The notes: a model not told the origin generated them from the sequence alone. A DNA stretch of 64,000 nucleotides from Planctomycetaceae bacterium (GCA_028284485.1 JANQRQ010000321.1:45176-109175); one strand, 5' to 3'. Numbered from the stretch's first letter, positions 9,198 through 19,113 are shown. Numbers and translations: made by a program.

Positions 9198-10625
9198 ATG
9201 AAGAGACGCCGATTTTTGGGACTGACTGCCGCCGCCTTTTCCGCAGCGTTTTCCCGTCAAACGTGCACTGCCGACGATAACACCGCGAAAACTTATGACC
9301 GCTTCGGAGGATGGACGGGCAAAAAGTTCTCGGCGACAAACTTCTTTCGCGTCGAGCAGGACGATGACCGTTGGTGGCTGGTGACTCCCGACGGTAACGC
9401 CTTTTTGAGCTTCGGCATTAATCATCTGCACTCCGACCTGTGGAAACAAAGCTACAATGAGGAAGCATGGAAGCAACAGCTGGGGCTTTCCTCGCTGAAC
9501 AGTCGTGGATTTCAGCCGGCACTGCGGGAGTGGTTCGGGGAAATTTGCCGGCAATACGGCTTTAACACCGTTGGCGTCCATACTTCGTTACCAGTCGTCA
9601 ATACACCGCAGCCATTCATGCCCTACATGCGGCCGATTCCCTTTGTGGACATTCCACATTGGAAGGTCGAGATTCCGGATGAGAATTTTGTAGATGTTTT
9701 CTCTCAGGAATATGCGCTGCATTGCGATCGGTTTGCGAAGGAAGCTGCCGCACCATTGCGAGACGATCCATTCCTTCTCGGATACGCCATGACCGACTGC
9801 CCACTGTTTACCGAAGAGGACTGCCGCGAGCGAACCGATGTTATCGGCGGCGCCCGGCGTGAATCGCGGATCGGCTGGCCACGAAGGCTGCGAAATTTTG
9901 GTGGCGACGCCCCGGGGAAGCAGGCCTGGGTGAAAACGATGCGTGAACTTTATCGCGACAGCATCAGCGACTTCAATGCGACCTACGAAACAAACTTCGA
10001 CTCGTTCAGCACGTTAGCCAATGCCAGGAACTGGCGACCGCACACGGATCTTTCCAACGGTTACGAAACGCGTGACAACATAGAGTTCCTAAAACGGGTG
10101 GTCGCACAGTACTACAAGACCGCCAAAGATGCGATTCGCCGCTATGACCCGAACCACATGTTTTTCGGCGATAAGCTCAATGCCAATACCGATTCGATCG
10201 ATACCGTGCTCTCGGTGACCAGCCATTTTACCGATGTCGTTTTCTATCAAATGTATGGACGCTACGAAGTGCAGCAGCCGGGCCTCGACCGGTGGTCAAA
10301 CAAAGTCGCCATGCCGTTCATCAACGGCGATTCGGCATTCACAATGGTTACCGACAACATGCCGCGTCCTTATGGGCCGGTTGCAGACAACTTGCAGCAA
10401 CGGATCGATTGGACGCGAGAATTCTTCGTAAGCGCATTTAAGAGGCCTGATTTTGTCGGCTGGCATTACTGCGGATTGATCGACGCACCGAATCAAATTG
10501 CCCGCAAAGCGGCACGTCAACATTCGGGATTGATGAACGGCTTCGGAGAGCCGTACGCCGGACTTCGAGAAATCATCAAAGAGTCCGCGGACAATATGTA
10601 TGGAATCGCCACGGGTGAGGTATAA
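9198..10625 (+). CDS. Tat-exported agarase-like glycoside hydrolase
   Basis: A 475-residue protein. The N-terminus MKRRRFLGLTAAAFSAAFS is a twin-arginine signal (RRxFL). The mature part begins with FFRVEQDDDRWWLVTPDGNAF and LSFGINHL, a motif typical of beta-agarase-like (GH50-type) TIM-barrel enzymes in planctomycetes. Further barrel-like segments include YGFNTVGVHTS, FLLGYAMTDCPLF, YDPNHMFFGDKL and VGWHYCGLIDAPN. It is likely to cleave an algal or other complex polysaccharide. Its placement between sulfatases and a DUF4038 glycosidase supports a glycan-utilisation role. The exact GH family is uncertain; catalytic glutamates cannot be assigned with confidence from the sequence alone. Confidence 0.75.
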   Translation: MKRRRFLGLTAAAFSAAFSRQTCTADDNTAKTYDRFGGWTGKKFSATNFFRVEQDDDRWWLVTPDGNAFLSFGINHLHSDLWKQSYNEEAWKQQLGLSSLNSRGFQPALREWFGEICRQYGFNTVGVHTSLPVVNTPQPFMPYMRPIPFVDIPHWKVEIPDENFVDVFSQEYALHCDRFAKEAAAPLRDDPFLLGYAMTDCPLFTEEDCRERTDVIGGARRESRIGWPRRLRNFGGDAPGKQAWVKTMRELYRDSISDFNATYETNFDSFSTLANARNWRPHTDLSNGYETRDNIEFLKRVVAQYYKTAKDAIRRYDPNHMFFGDKLNANTDSIDTVLSVTSHFTDVVFYQMYGRYEVQQPGLDRWSNKVAMPFINGDSAFTMVTDNMPRPYGPVADNLQQRIDWTREFFVSAFKRPDFVGWHYCGLIDAPNQIARKAARQHSGLMNGFGEPYAGLREIIKESADNMYGIATGEV

Positions 10626-10692
10626 GTCGTCCCACGCCCTAGATCTGCCAACTCGACAGTCACTTTCGCCTGCTTGCGGCTGCTCTTATCGG

Positions 10693-12162
10693 CTATTCTT
10701 GCCGAACCAGTGGCGTGATGTTTTGGTAGCTCGATCCGATTCTCGGAAGGTCAGCGTCGTTTGAGTCAATCACCAAGACCCAGTCATTGTTTCTACCGGA
10801 AGTTGGTGGGTGAAAGGTTTGGGCTTTAGACTTGGAGAATTCTCCGATCAACTGACTAGAGTTTTGTCGCGGATTGAACCACCAAGCCTTGATGTGGTCG
10901 CCGGCAATCTTCCGAACCGATACGACTGTTCGATTTCCAGTCGGAATATAGAACACCGCAAAAGTCTGATCGATCGCCAACGCGCTTCGGACATGATTTG
11001 TGCCAACCGGATTGTCGCCGACAATGAGCGACTGATCGCTACGCAGCTTGCAAAACGCCCTCGCCTCGAACAAGCCGCGAAAATATTGCATCTGGCGCGA
11101 CCCTGGGTGGTCCAATGCATCGGTCCAAACCGTTCGAGCAACGGACTTTGGCGGATGGCGAGGACGCCACATTTGCCAGATGCTGTGATCGCCATAGGTA
11201 TGACCAAACGCACCGGCAAGTATCGACTGATAGGCAGCAACACGGACATCGTACTCATCAAACCAATCCAACAGCACTCCCGGCTCATCCCGACGATTCC
11301 AGGTGTCGCCTTTGATCGGGTGGTCTTCGTAACAAGGCTCGCCGTCAAGCGTCGGCTTGATTGGCGACAATGCCAGATTCTCGAGTGCATATTGGTAATT
11401 TGGTTTGGCAGGGCGCGTGTGTCCGGATTGGATCATGTTAAAATCGAGCCACGCAGCCTCATGAAAATAGTTTGCGGAGTTATTGCGTCCAGATGGATGA
11501 AAGGTCATCAAATTGCGACCACCGTCACCAGACTTGATGCCGTCTGCCATGGCGTTGATTGTCGCACGGTGGTTGTCATTGTCGATGGACCGATCGCCGC
11601 CAAGAATCCAGATGATCGATTTCTCGCCATAACGCTCGCCAAGCCAACGGCCGTACACGTCGGCATTCTCTGGCGTAAAGACTTCCGGTCCCACACCCCA
11701 ACGCTGGTTCCATTTGTCTCCCCACGTCGGAAGCATTCCGACAAACATGCCCAATTCATTGGCTTTGTCGACGATGTAATCGACGTGGTCCCAATAATCG
11801 TTGTTCGGACCATCCTTCACCGCTGGTCGTGTCGGATCGTTGTCAACTAGCGGACGATGCCCATAGGGATTCGGAGTGTTCAACCCGTCTTCTTCAGCGA
11901 GTGCCACCGCTTGGATAACCGTGAATCCTTTGGAGGCACGATCCGTGAGGTACCTGTCCGCCTCTTCACGATTCAGTCGGTGAAACAATTCCCATGCAGT
12001 ATCACCCAAGTAAAAGAAGGGAGTCCCATCGCCGTGCACCAAATACCGATGATTGTCACTGACGTGCAGCTGATTGTCTGCTGCAGCCAATTCGACGGAC
12101 ATTGCCATTCCAGCGAGAGTTACAAAAATGATGAGTACCTTTAATCTTTTCATGGGAGTCAT
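10693..12162 (-). CDS. Secreted DUF4038 (apiosidase-like, GH140-type) glycoside hydrolase
   Basis: A 489-residue exported protein with signal peptide MKRLKVLIIFVTLAGMAMS starting at Met1 or Met4. The segment FFYLGDTAWELFHRLNREEA opens the DUF4038 TIM barrel; GMFVGMLPTWGDKWNQ, IIWILGGDRSID, LDGEPCYEDHPIKG and GAFGHTYGDHSIWQMW are the expected later elements. The last about 90 residues (AWWFNPRQ, WVLVIDSND) fit the beta-sandwich that usually follows in this family. The family includes exo-glycosidases acting on plant or algal side-chain sugars; the substrate here is unknown. It is the last gene of the minus-strand series that starts with gntR, 58 bp after the sulfatase stop. Confidence 0.85.
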   Translation of the reverse strand: MTPMKRLKVLIIFVTLAGMAMSVELAAADNQLHVSDNHRYLVHGDGTPFFYLGDTAWELFHRLNREEADRYLTDRASKGFTVIQAVALAEEDGLNTPNPYGHRPLVDNDPTRPAVKDGPNNDYWDHVDYIVDKANELGMFVGMLPTWGDKWNQRWGVGPEVFTPENADVYGRWLGERYGEKSIIWILGGDRSIDNDNHRATINAMADGIKSGDGGRNLMTFHPSGRNNSANYFHEAAWLDFNMIQSGHTRPAKPNYQYALENLALSPIKPTLDGEPCYEDHPIKGDTWNRRDEPGVLLDWFDEYDVRVAAYQSILAGAFGHTYGDHSIWQMWRPRHPPKSVARTVWTDALDHPGSRQMQYFRGLFEARAFCKLRSDQSLIVGDNPVGTNHVRSALAIDQTFAVFYIPTGNRTVVSVRKIAGDHIKAWWFNPRQNSSQLIGEFSKSKAQTFHPPTSGRNNDWVLVIDSNDADLPRIGSSYQNITPLVRQE

Positions 12163-12220
12163 CTCTTGGCTTCAGATGGAATATCTCGGTCGCATTTGCG
12201 ACATGCTGGTCTTCGTAAGT

Positions 12221-13798
12221 TCAATCAAAAGTCAATCCGTTTTTGCCCCGCGATTCGATGAATCCCAGCGTTTTCATTCGATCTGCAGCAATGCTGGAAT
12301 GCATTTGCAGCAACTCCTTTCGCATTCGCCGTAGTAGATCCGGGTGTTGCTTTGCAACATCGTTGCGTGCTTCGACATCGTTAACGACATTGAATAACTG
12401 GAAGGACTCGGGTGCTGCGTACTTGTCTTGTTGGATTCCACGTAAAACATAGTCACCATATCGAATCGAAACATTGGCGGTCGGCTTTTCCACACGACGT
12501 CGGCCGTTGTGCCTGCGGTAGTACCCTTTTTCGATCGACTCGTATTCCAGCGGATGTTCGAACTGCCAATACAGCGGCTTAGTCCGATTCACGTCAGCAC
12601 CAGTCAAAAGATGAGACAATAAACTGCTTCCATCAATCTCACGATTACTCGGCACTGGTACTCCGACGAGTTCGCAAATCGTCGGCAAAAGATCAACCGT
12701 TGAATTGGGCTCATCGGAAACCCGGGGTTGCAGTTCGGCCGGCCAGCGAATCATACCCGGGACGCGAATCCCCCCTTCATGCAGTTGATACTTGTGTCCA
12801 TAAAGAGGGTACGACGTTCCCAAACACATGGATGTTCCATGCCATTTGTTGTGGACATCCGGCCCATTATCACTCGAAAACACGACCAGAGTATTCTCGC
12901 CGAGGCCAAGCTGGTCCATTCCCTCGAGCAATCGACCAATCGCCGAGTCGAGATGCGACACGTTGGCGTAATAGATATCGCGATTGGTATCACCAGTGGA
13001 GTAGGCCGACTCGAATTCATCCGGACTCGATATGCGAATATGAACGGCATCGTAAGGCAGATACAACAGGAACGGCTGACCGGCTTCAGTCGCTTCTTCC
13101 ATCCAGCCGATAGCGGCGGCGGTGATGAGGTCGCTGCTGTAACCTTTCATTGTTCCCAACGCTTTTCCGTCAAGCCAGAAAAAGTCGCCGGGATGTTTTT
13201 GCGTGTTCACCTGCAGTTCGCGCGTGAAGTGCGGATTCTCTTTGCTGACCCAGCCGTGCTGGAATCCTTGTTGTGCCGGAAACGAACCGGTCCAGCCGTT
13301 CCAGCTATTTCGTCGTTCCCAGTCGGCGCCGTTTAAGTGCCATTTCCCAAACACGGCCGTCGAATAGCCGGCCGACCGGGCAATTTCAGCAATTGTAATC
13401 TCCGGACCGGCCAAAAATCGCTTCTCGTTATCCCGCAGGTCGCTGATATACAGATCAATATTACAGCGTGTCGGAGTGCGCCCCGTCATGAGACCGGCCC
13501 GAGAAGGTGAGCAAACCGGAGCGGCGGCGTAATGATGTCGAAACACGACGCTTTGTTGCGCCAGTGCCGCGAGATGAGGAGTTCGTATGTGTGGATTCGC
13601 AAACTCTTCGATACCGGGCAGTTCGAAATTAACGTCACCGTAGCCAAGATCATCAGCAAGAATGATTACGATGTTTGGCCGTAACGCGGCCTTGCTACGT
13701 CTGTTCTCGTCTGATTTGCCGATCGATGGTGAATACGCAACAACGATGATGCACAACAGCATCATTAGCCAACTTGTTCGAATTTCTTCTCGATACAT
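12221..13798 (-). CDS. Secreted sulfatase (arylsulfatase-like)
   Basis: A 525-residue protein when started at the ATG at 13798 (MYREEIRTSWLMMLLCIIVV), which gives a credible signal peptide; the frame is open further upstream but those residues are Cys/Arg-rich and unlike an export signal. RPNIVIILADDLGYGDVNFE gives the metal-binding Asp pair (49-50), CSPSR (Cys96) the formylglycine site, GKWHLNG the active-site Lys/His, and SSDNG the second metal site. The C-terminal portion (QLFNVVNDVEARNDVAKQHP) is typical of the family. It lies inside the minus-strand gntR gene series, 166 bp after the TolB-like gene and 58 bp before the DUF4038 glycosidase, suggesting joint action on one sulfated glycan. 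Confidence 0.92.
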   Translation of the reverse strand: MYREEIRTSWLMMLLCIIVVAYSPSIGKSDENRRSKAALRPNIVIILADDLGYGDVNFELPGIEEFANPHIRTPHLAALAQQSVVFRHHYAAAPVCSPSRAGLMTGRTPTRCNIDLYISDLRDNEKRFLAGPEITIAEIARSAGYSTAVFGKWHLNGADWERRNSWNGWTGSFPAQQGFQHGWVSKENPHFTRELQVNTQKHPGDFFWLDGKALGTMKGYSSDLITAAAIGWMEEATEAGQPFLLYLPYDAVHIRISSPDEFESAYSTGDTNRDIYYANVSHLDSAIGRLLEGMDQLGLGENTLVVFSSDNGPDVHNKWHGTSMCLGTSYPLYGHKYQLHEGGIRVPGMIRWPAELQPRVSDEPNSTVDLLPTICELVGVPVPSNREIDGSSLLSHLLTGADVNRTKPLYWQFEHPLEYESIEKGYYRRHNGRRRVEKPTANVSIRYGDYVLRGIQQDKYAAPESFQLFNVVNDVEARNDVAKQHPDLLRRMRKELLQMHSSIAADRMKTLGFIESRGKNGLTFD

Positions 13799-13964
13799 CC
13801 GTTCGATTGAAGGTCGACCCAAACGACGGTACTGCCTCTGGCAAATCGGAAACATCAATAAGCAGCCACACCGGATCGAACGACAACGACTGGACATCTT
13901 GCACTCCGGATTTGAACAGAAACTCGTGGGGCAGATTGCATTCCCCAGGCGTAACGGTCGCAAC

Positions 13965-14966
13965 TTACTGTTTGGGATACATCACGAATGCGAAGCGTTT
14001 GCTGTCGGGCGACCAACTCGGAACGTTAATGGTCCCTTGACCGCCATTGAACTCGATGATGTCGCTCCGCTGGCTGCCGTCGGGCTTCATCCGCCGCAAA
14101 ATAACTTGCTTGTCCCGCGGATGCCCTTCAGTTCCTGGTGGAAAGCTCAGGTAAACGATCCACATGCCGTCGGGCGAAAAATGCGGAAACCAATTGACGC
14201 GGGAGTCGTGCGTGATTTGCTCAATCGCAGTGCCGTCCGGCCGCATCCGATAAATCTGAGAGTGGCCGGGGACTTTGGCATTCATTTCAGAATTGAAATA
14301 GATCCACTGACCATCCGGTGAGTACTCGGGTCCGTCGTCGTAGGCTGGCAAATTTGTCAGGTTACGATCTGGCCCACCTGATGCGGCAATACTGTATATG
14401 TCGACGTGGGCCCACTGATCGGCTCCCTCAGCTTGTGCGCCCGTATAGACCAACGTCCGACCATCAGGTGAAATGCCATGCAGATAATAGCGGAGAGGTT
14501 TCTCGGGTGGGTGCTCGTTTGAGACTCGCCTCGGAATGCCGCCTGCTAACGGCACGGAATAGAGATGCCCTCGCGCGCTGAAGTAAATGGTCGCACCATC
14601 GGAAGAAAGCAAGTGGTCATTGTTAATACCACCGACATCGCCGGTCGCAATGTGTTCCGGTTGACCGGACCCATCGGCCTTATGTCGCCAAAGGCGGCCA
14701 CTGCCATTGAAAACCAGCCACACCCCATCTTTCGACCAGTTTGGTGCTTCGATGTGATGGTGCGTCTCGTGGACGATTTGCAGGTCGGTGCCGTCAATGT
14801 TGATTGTCGCCAACTGCGCAGTCTGACCATCGGGCAACAATCGCTGGGCTAAAACGGCAGAATTGACAATTGACAACACCGCAAGACTGGCCGCAAATCT
14901 AACTAACGATCTGCTATGCCGATGAAACACCGATTGGATAACTATTTTGATTTGCATTGGACTCAT
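13965..14966 (-). CDS. Secreted TolB-like (PD40/WD40-like) beta-propeller protein
   Basis: A 333-residue protein with an N-terminal export signal (RSLVRFAASLAVLSIVNSAVLA). The rest consists of repeated blades with the PD40 signature: APNWSKDGVWLVFNGSGRLW, LLSSDGATIYFSARGHLY, GISPDGRTLVYTGAQ, EYSPDGQWIYFNSEMN, HFSPDGMWIVYLSF and SWSPDSKRFAFVMYP, so at least six blades. Such proteins may bind ligands or partners; a few related folds are lyases, but no catalytic residues are evident. In this cluster it may bind glycan fragments. It lies between DUF1501 (94 bp upstream) and a sulfatase. Confidence 0.85.
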   Translation of the reverse strand: MSPMQIKIVIQSVFHRHSRSLVRFAASLAVLSIVNSAVLAQRLLPDGQTAQLATINIDGTDLQIVHETHHHIEAPNWSKDGVWLVFNGSGRLWRHKADGSGQPEHIATGDVGGINNDHLLSSDGATIYFSARGHLYSVPLAGGIPRRVSNEHPPEKPLRYYLHGISPDGRTLVYTGAQAEGADQWAHVDIYSIAASGGPDRNLTNLPAYDDGPEYSPDGQWIYFNSEMNAKVPGHSQIYRMRPDGTAIEQITHDSRVNWFPHFSPDGMWIVYLSFPPGTEGHPRDKQVILRRMKPDGSQRSDIIEFNGGQGTINVPSWSPDSKRFAFVMYPKQ

Positions 14967-15060
14967 GTTGAAGTTTAACAGGTAACCGAATCGAAAACGG
15001 CAGTGTCTTGCTGTGCTTCCCGGTGCGAGTTCAAACGACTTCCGACAAATTCGAACAGAA

Positions 15061-16461
15061 TCAAGCCACTAACTTCTCAAGCACATGCGCTTCGTTCACT
15101 CCGATTAACGTCTCATCGCGACCCTCGAACGGATACGTCAGTCGTTCGAAGTCCAATCCCATCAAACGCAGAATCGTGGCGTGAATATGATTTTGAGTTA
15201 TGGGAGAATCGACTGCCCGGTAGCCAAACTCGTCCGTCGCTCCATAAATCGTGCCACCTTTAATTCCGCCGCCGGCCATCCACAATGAGTAACCATGCGG
15301 CCCATGGTCCCGCCCCTGATTGCCTTCGACGGTTGGCAGGCGTCCGAACTCTCCTGACCACAGAATCAATGTTGAGTCCAGCAGCCCTCGCTGGCGAAGA
15401 TCGGCGATCAAGGCTGCAATCGGTTGGTCCACCTGTTGACAACATTCGGTCAGCTTTTTCCGAAGTTGGGAATGATGATCCCAATTCGTCATGTTGATTT
15501 GCACGAACCTGACACCCGCTTCAACGAGACGCCGCGCCATCAGGCATTGCATTCCGATACTTTCTGTCGTGCTCTGCCCTATGCCATACGACTGTTGAAT
15601 ATGTGCCGGTTCGTCACTGACATCAACGACTTCTGTGGCTGAGACTTGCATTCGTGCAGCGAGTTCAAAATTACTGATCCTTGCTTCCAATTCCAGCTCA
15701 TCCGGCCGCTGCTCAAAATGCTTTGTGTTAAGTGCTTCAACAAATCGCAAGAACTCCGATTGTTGTTGTTGGCTCACACCGCTTGGACGATTCAAATCCA
15801 GAATGGGTGTACCACTGGTACTGAACTGTGTGCCTTGATGCAGCGGGGGTAACCAGCCCGATGTCCAGGCCCATGGGCGTCCCTCTCCTCCCATTGCAAC
15901 GTACGAAGGAAGTTCTTGGTTCTCTGTTCCGAGTCCGTAACTGATCCATGATCCCATTGCGGGGAAGCCCGGAATGGCACGCCCGGAGTTGAAAAGCAGG
16001 ATCGCGTTGTCATGATCGAACCGTGCGGAAGTTGCAGAGCGAATCAGCGCCATCTCGTCGACGCACTTTGACAAACTCGGGAGCAGTTCAGACACGTCCA
16101 TTCCGCACTGACCACGCTGTTGGAATTTGAACGGGCTAGCCATCAACCGACTACTGCCATTGATCGAGCGCTGATCGACTTGGAAGGGGGCATTCTTGCC
16201 GTCGTATTTGGACAGTATCGGTTTTGGATCAAACAAATCGACTTGGCTGGGGCCGCCTTGCATAAACAAAAAGATGACGCTTCGTGCTTTCGCGGGGAAG
16301 TGGGATTCGCGCGCTGCAAGACTTTGTTCAGGTGGAGACGCCGACGATTGCTCGTCCAGCAAAAGGCTCGCCAGCGCCAAGCTTCCCATTCCGCAGGCTG
16401 CCTGTTTGAGCGCTTGCCGCCTCGTCATGATTGGCAAATTCGGAAACTGCTCGAATGCCAT
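15061..16461 (-). CDS. DUF1501 family Tat-exported protein
   Basis: A 466-residue protein. TRRQALKQAACGMGSLALAS is a twin-arginine signal. FLFMQGGPSQVDLFDPKP, YSLGTENQE-like central segments, MTNWDHHSQLRKKLTECCQQ, LILWSGEFGRLPTVEGNQ, GRDHGPHGYSLWMAGGGIKG and HIHATILRLMGLDFERLTYP are classic DUF1501 motifs; the fold is alkaline-phosphatase/sulfatase-like. The start is fixed by GGGGAC directly after the upstream stop, about 8 bases before the ATG. DUF1501 genes accompany DUF1549/DUF1553 genes across planctomycetes; here the two are 12 bp apart. No enzymatic activity has been firmly established for the family, to my knowledge. Confidence 0.92.
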   Translation of the reverse strand: MAFEQFPNLPIMTRRQALKQAACGMGSLALASLLLDEQSSASPPEQSLAARESHFPAKARSVIFLFMQGGPSQVDLFDPKPILSKYDGKNAPFQVDQRSINGSSRLMASPFKFQQRGQCGMDVSELLPSLSKCVDEMALIRSATSARFDHDNAILLFNSGRAIPGFPAMGSWISYGLGTENQELPSYVAMGGEGRPWAWTSGWLPPLHQGTQFSTSGTPILDLNRPSGVSQQQQSEFLRFVEALNTKHFEQRPDELELEARISNFELAARMQVSATEVVDVSDEPAHIQQSYGIGQSTTESIGMQCLMARRLVEAGVRFVQINMTNWDHHSQLRKKLTECCQQVDQPIAALIADLRQRGLLDSTLILWSGEFGRLPTVEGNQGRDHGPHGYSLWMAGGGIKGGTIYGATDEFGYRAVDSPITQNHIHATILRLMGLDFERLTYPFEGRDETLIGVNEAHVLEKLVA

Positions 16462-16473
16462 GTTTTAAGTCCC

Positions 16474-19101
16474 CTAATCGATGTAGATGAATTCATTCGA
16501 CGCGAGCAATCCCTGGCAGATCACCCGCCAAGCTTTCGAATGGCTTTCATTACCTTGAATCATCTCTCGACAAAGATCCATCTCGAACGATTGAGGTCGA
16601 CGCCCGTAAGCGAGCAAAAAGGCATACTCAATTTGCCGATTAACCTGAGCTGGGCGCTTATCCGGAATCTGCTCCGCGAACCGTTCGGCCATCTCGTGAA
16701 TGAATGGATTATTCATCAATGAAAGTGCCTGAATTGGGACGGTTGAAACGAATCGGTGCGGTTCATTCGTCTGATAATCGGGAGCGTCAAACAACCTTAA
16801 AAATGAGACGACCCGATTACGCTTGTATTCCAGATAAATGCTGCGGCGATGATGATTATCGTCTGAATCACTCACCATCCATTGACCGTCGTAACCCCTT
16901 TTGACCGGCACTGGACGGCCACCTAATGTTGGGTCCAAAGCCCCCGTCACGGCCAACATCGCATCGCGAATTGCTTCCGCTTCCAACCGTTGGCGATTAC
17001 GTCGCCACCAGAGACGATTCTCTGGATCCAGTGAGTCGTGTTTGGAATCCGTATCACTCGACTGCCGATAGACATGCGAATTCATAATCAACCGGTGTAG
17101 TGACTTAATGCTCCAGCCATCTTCGACAAATCGAACTGCCAGGTAGTCCACAAGTTCCGGGTGACTTGGACGGGCACCTTGGGCACCAAAGTCGTCGGGT
17201 GTCCGCACGAGTCCACGACCAAAATGGTACTGCCAAATCCGATTAACAATGACGCGACCGGTCAATGGGTTGTCCGCACGTGTGATCCAACGGGCTAACG
17301 TCAGTCGGCGTTTGGAAGTTCGAGAATCGGGATCGGGTTCAGGAAAATTGGCGTCTGATTCGGTTTTCCTGAGGACGATCGGGACCGCCGGCGCTACAGG
17401 TACACCTGGACTCTGAAAGTCGCCACGCACTAATACGTGTGTTGAAGGAATTTCCGAAGTTGAAACATCCCACAACGCCCAGATCCTGTCACGAGGCTCG
17501 ATCGCTTTGAGTCGTTTTTCGGCGACCTTTGAAGCTTCTTCCAAGACACGGACTTTTTGTTCCAATTCGGGAAATGCGCGATCAAGTTCGTCATCGCTAA
17601 CGGAATACATGCCCTTAAACTCTGCAACCAAACTATTCTCAGCATCGGAACGCTGTTGTGGCGACTTCGCGAACGCGGAAAGCACTTCCAGCCGTTGTCG
17701 GTCTTCTAATGTCTGTGCTTGTTGAATCAACCACTGATAAAAGTATTCCCGGCGGTGCTGTTTAACAGTCTGTTGATTCTCCTGCAGATTTTGTGAAACC
17801 TCGGCGACCTGCCGCTGAAACTTGTCACGCTCGGATCGCTGGCCAACGTAAAGAAACCGGACAGGCCACTTCACACCATATTTGTTATTGGCAGCGATCC
17901 AATTCTCCGGATCGTATGCCGGCTTGAAGATGGAAATCAGCGAATAGTAGTCTTCTTGGAATAACGGGTCGAACTTACTGTCATGGCATCGCACACAGTT
18001 GAAGTTCAGCCCCACCGCGGCCTTCATGGCAACTTCCATCCCAGTCAGAAGCCGATCCCAACGCTTGTCTAACTGAAACATCGTTTGGTTGTCGGTCCCG
18101 TCCGGCGTACATCTTAAAAACCCGGTCGCGGTCAACTTGTCAATCACGTCAGGTGACCATTCGGCCATTTCGCGCCAATTGACCAATTCGTCACCCGCAA
18201 ATTGCTCAAGCAGAAAATCGTTGTACGGTTTGTCAGAATTAAAGCTCCGAACGACATAGTCGCGATACTTCCATGCCTCCGGTCGCCCGGCATCTGTGAT
18301 GTACCCGTTCGAATCAGAATATCCAGCGACATCGAGCCAGTGTCGTCCCCAACGCTCGCCATATTGAGGAGAGGACAGCAAGCGGTCGATCAATCGAGCA
18401 TAAGCATCCGGCGAATTGTCGTTGACGAAAGCTTCGATTTCCTCGGGCCGCGGTGGTAGGCCGAGCAGATCGAAGAAGGCTCGCCTGACCAATGTCCTGC
18501 GGTCGGCCTCCCGATTCATCATCATTCCGCGTGATTCCAAAGAAGCCAAAATGAAGGCATCGACAGGAGTCTGCAATTGATCTGTATTGCCGACATCAGG
18601 AATTTGCGGGCGTGTTGGAGTTTGGAACGACCAAAACTGTCGTTCCTGGTCAGTGATTCGCTTCTTCGTCGATTCAACGGTACCACTCACGGGAAAACGG
18701 CCCAAACTGATCCAAACTCGAATCATCTCCCGATGTTGCTTGCTGAGCGGTTCGCCTTCCGGCGGCATTTCGCCTTCATTAATCACTTGCCAAAGTCGGC
18801 TCGACTCAGGATCACCTGGAACAATAACTGCCCCATCTGTTCCACCAATGAGAACAGAGTTGAGGCTACTTAAATCCAACCCCGCTTTGGCCTGCCGTCC
18901 TTGATGGCACCGCAGGCAATGAGCCTTGAAAACCTCAAGCATGTCGTGCTGAAATGTCGGCGGCGAGGACTCCGCAAAAGTTGAATCCACGGTCTGAAAC
19001 GACAGACCGACGCCTGCAACAAGCACCAAAAAAGTGCGGGTGCCCCACCCAGGCGAAATTTGAATTCCAGGCGAAATTTGAATTGCAAACGCGGCAGCCA
19101 T
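16474..19101 (-). CDS. Secreted PSCyt1-DUF1549-DUF1553 cytochrome-like protein
   Basis: An 875-residue exported protein. A hydrophobic segment (TRTFLVLVAGVGLSF, about 21-36) precedes the PSCyt1 region with HCLRCHQGRQAKAGLDLSS (CxxCH at 62-66) and GEMPPEGEPLS. DUF1549 follows (FILASLESRGM, RRTLVRRAFFDLLGLPPRPE, YGERWGRHWLDVAGYSDS) with a second CxxCH (NFNCVRCHDSKFDPLFQ, about 370), then a helical stretch and DUF1553 (RLTLARWITRADNPLTGRVI, NRIWQYHFGRGLVRTPDDFG, NRLWWRRNRQRLEAEAIRD). The N-terminus carries a duplicated IQISPG encoded by a tandem DNA repeat at 19050-19084. The gene is second in the gntR-led operon, 12 bp downstream of gntR. A redox role at the cell surface is presumed; the substrate is unknown. 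Confidence 0.9.
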   Translation of the reverse strand: MAAAFAIQISPGIQISPGWGTRTFLVLVAGVGLSFQTVDSTFAESSPPTFQHDMLEVFKAHCLRCHQGRQAKAGLDLSSLNSVLIGGTDGAVIVPGDPESSRLWQVINEGEMPPEGEPLSKQHREMIRVWISLGRFPVSGTVESTKKRITDQERQFWSFQTPTRPQIPDVGNTDQLQTPVDAFILASLESRGMMMNREADRRTLVRRAFFDLLGLPPRPEEIEAFVNDNSPDAYARLIDRLLSSPQYGERWGRHWLDVAGYSDSNGYITDAGRPEAWKYRDYVVRSFNSDKPYNDFLLEQFAGDELVNWREMAEWSPDVIDKLTATGFLRCTPDGTDNQTMFQLDKRWDRLLTGMEVAMKAAVGLNFNCVRCHDSKFDPLFQEDYYSLISIFKPAYDPENWIAANNKYGVKWPVRFLYVGQRSERDKFQRQVAEVSQNLQENQQTVKQHRREYFYQWLIQQAQTLEDRQRLEVLSAFAKSPQQRSDAENSLVAEFKGMYSVSDDELDRAFPELEQKVRVLEEASKVAEKRLKAIEPRDRIWALWDVSTSEIPSTHVLVRGDFQSPGVPVAPAVPIVLRKTESDANFPEPDPDSRTSKRRLTLARWITRADNPLTGRVIVNRIWQYHFGRGLVRTPDDFGAQGARPSHPELVDYLAVRFVEDGWSIKSLHRLIMNSHVYRQSSDTDSKHDSLDPENRLWWRRNRQRLEAEAIRDAMLAVTGALDPTLGGRPVPVKRGYDGQWMVSDSDDNHHRRSIYLEYKRNRVVSFLRLFDAPDYQTNEPHRFVSTVPIQALSLMNNPFIHEMAERFAEQIPDKRPAQVNRQIEYAFLLAYGRRPQSFEMDLCREMIQGNESHSKAWRVICQGLLASNEFIYID
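19050..19084. repeat. 18-bp-period tandem duplication in a signal-peptide coding region
   Basis: Two identical copies of CAGGCGAAATTTGAATT (19050-19066 and 19068-19084, separated by one base) lie inside the start of the DUF1549/DUF1553 gene and encode IQISPG twice. The duplication is in frame (18-bp period) and lengthens the region before the hydrophobic export segment. Confidence 0.9.
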
Positions 19102-19113
19102 TTGCTGTTCCGA

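Noticed and set aside
10810..11850. A 346-codon open frame on the plus strand
   Set aside because: It lies entirely antisense to the well-supported DUF4038 glycosidase, has no export signal or family resemblance, and is a GC-codon-bias shadow.
13799..13963. N-terminal extension of the sulfatase to 13963
   Set aside because: The extra 55 residues are Cys/Arg-rich and the signal peptide starts at 13798.
13662..14321. A 219-codon plus-strand frame bridging the sulfatase start and the TolB-like gene
   Set aside because: It is antisense to both genes over nearly all its length and resembles no protein family.
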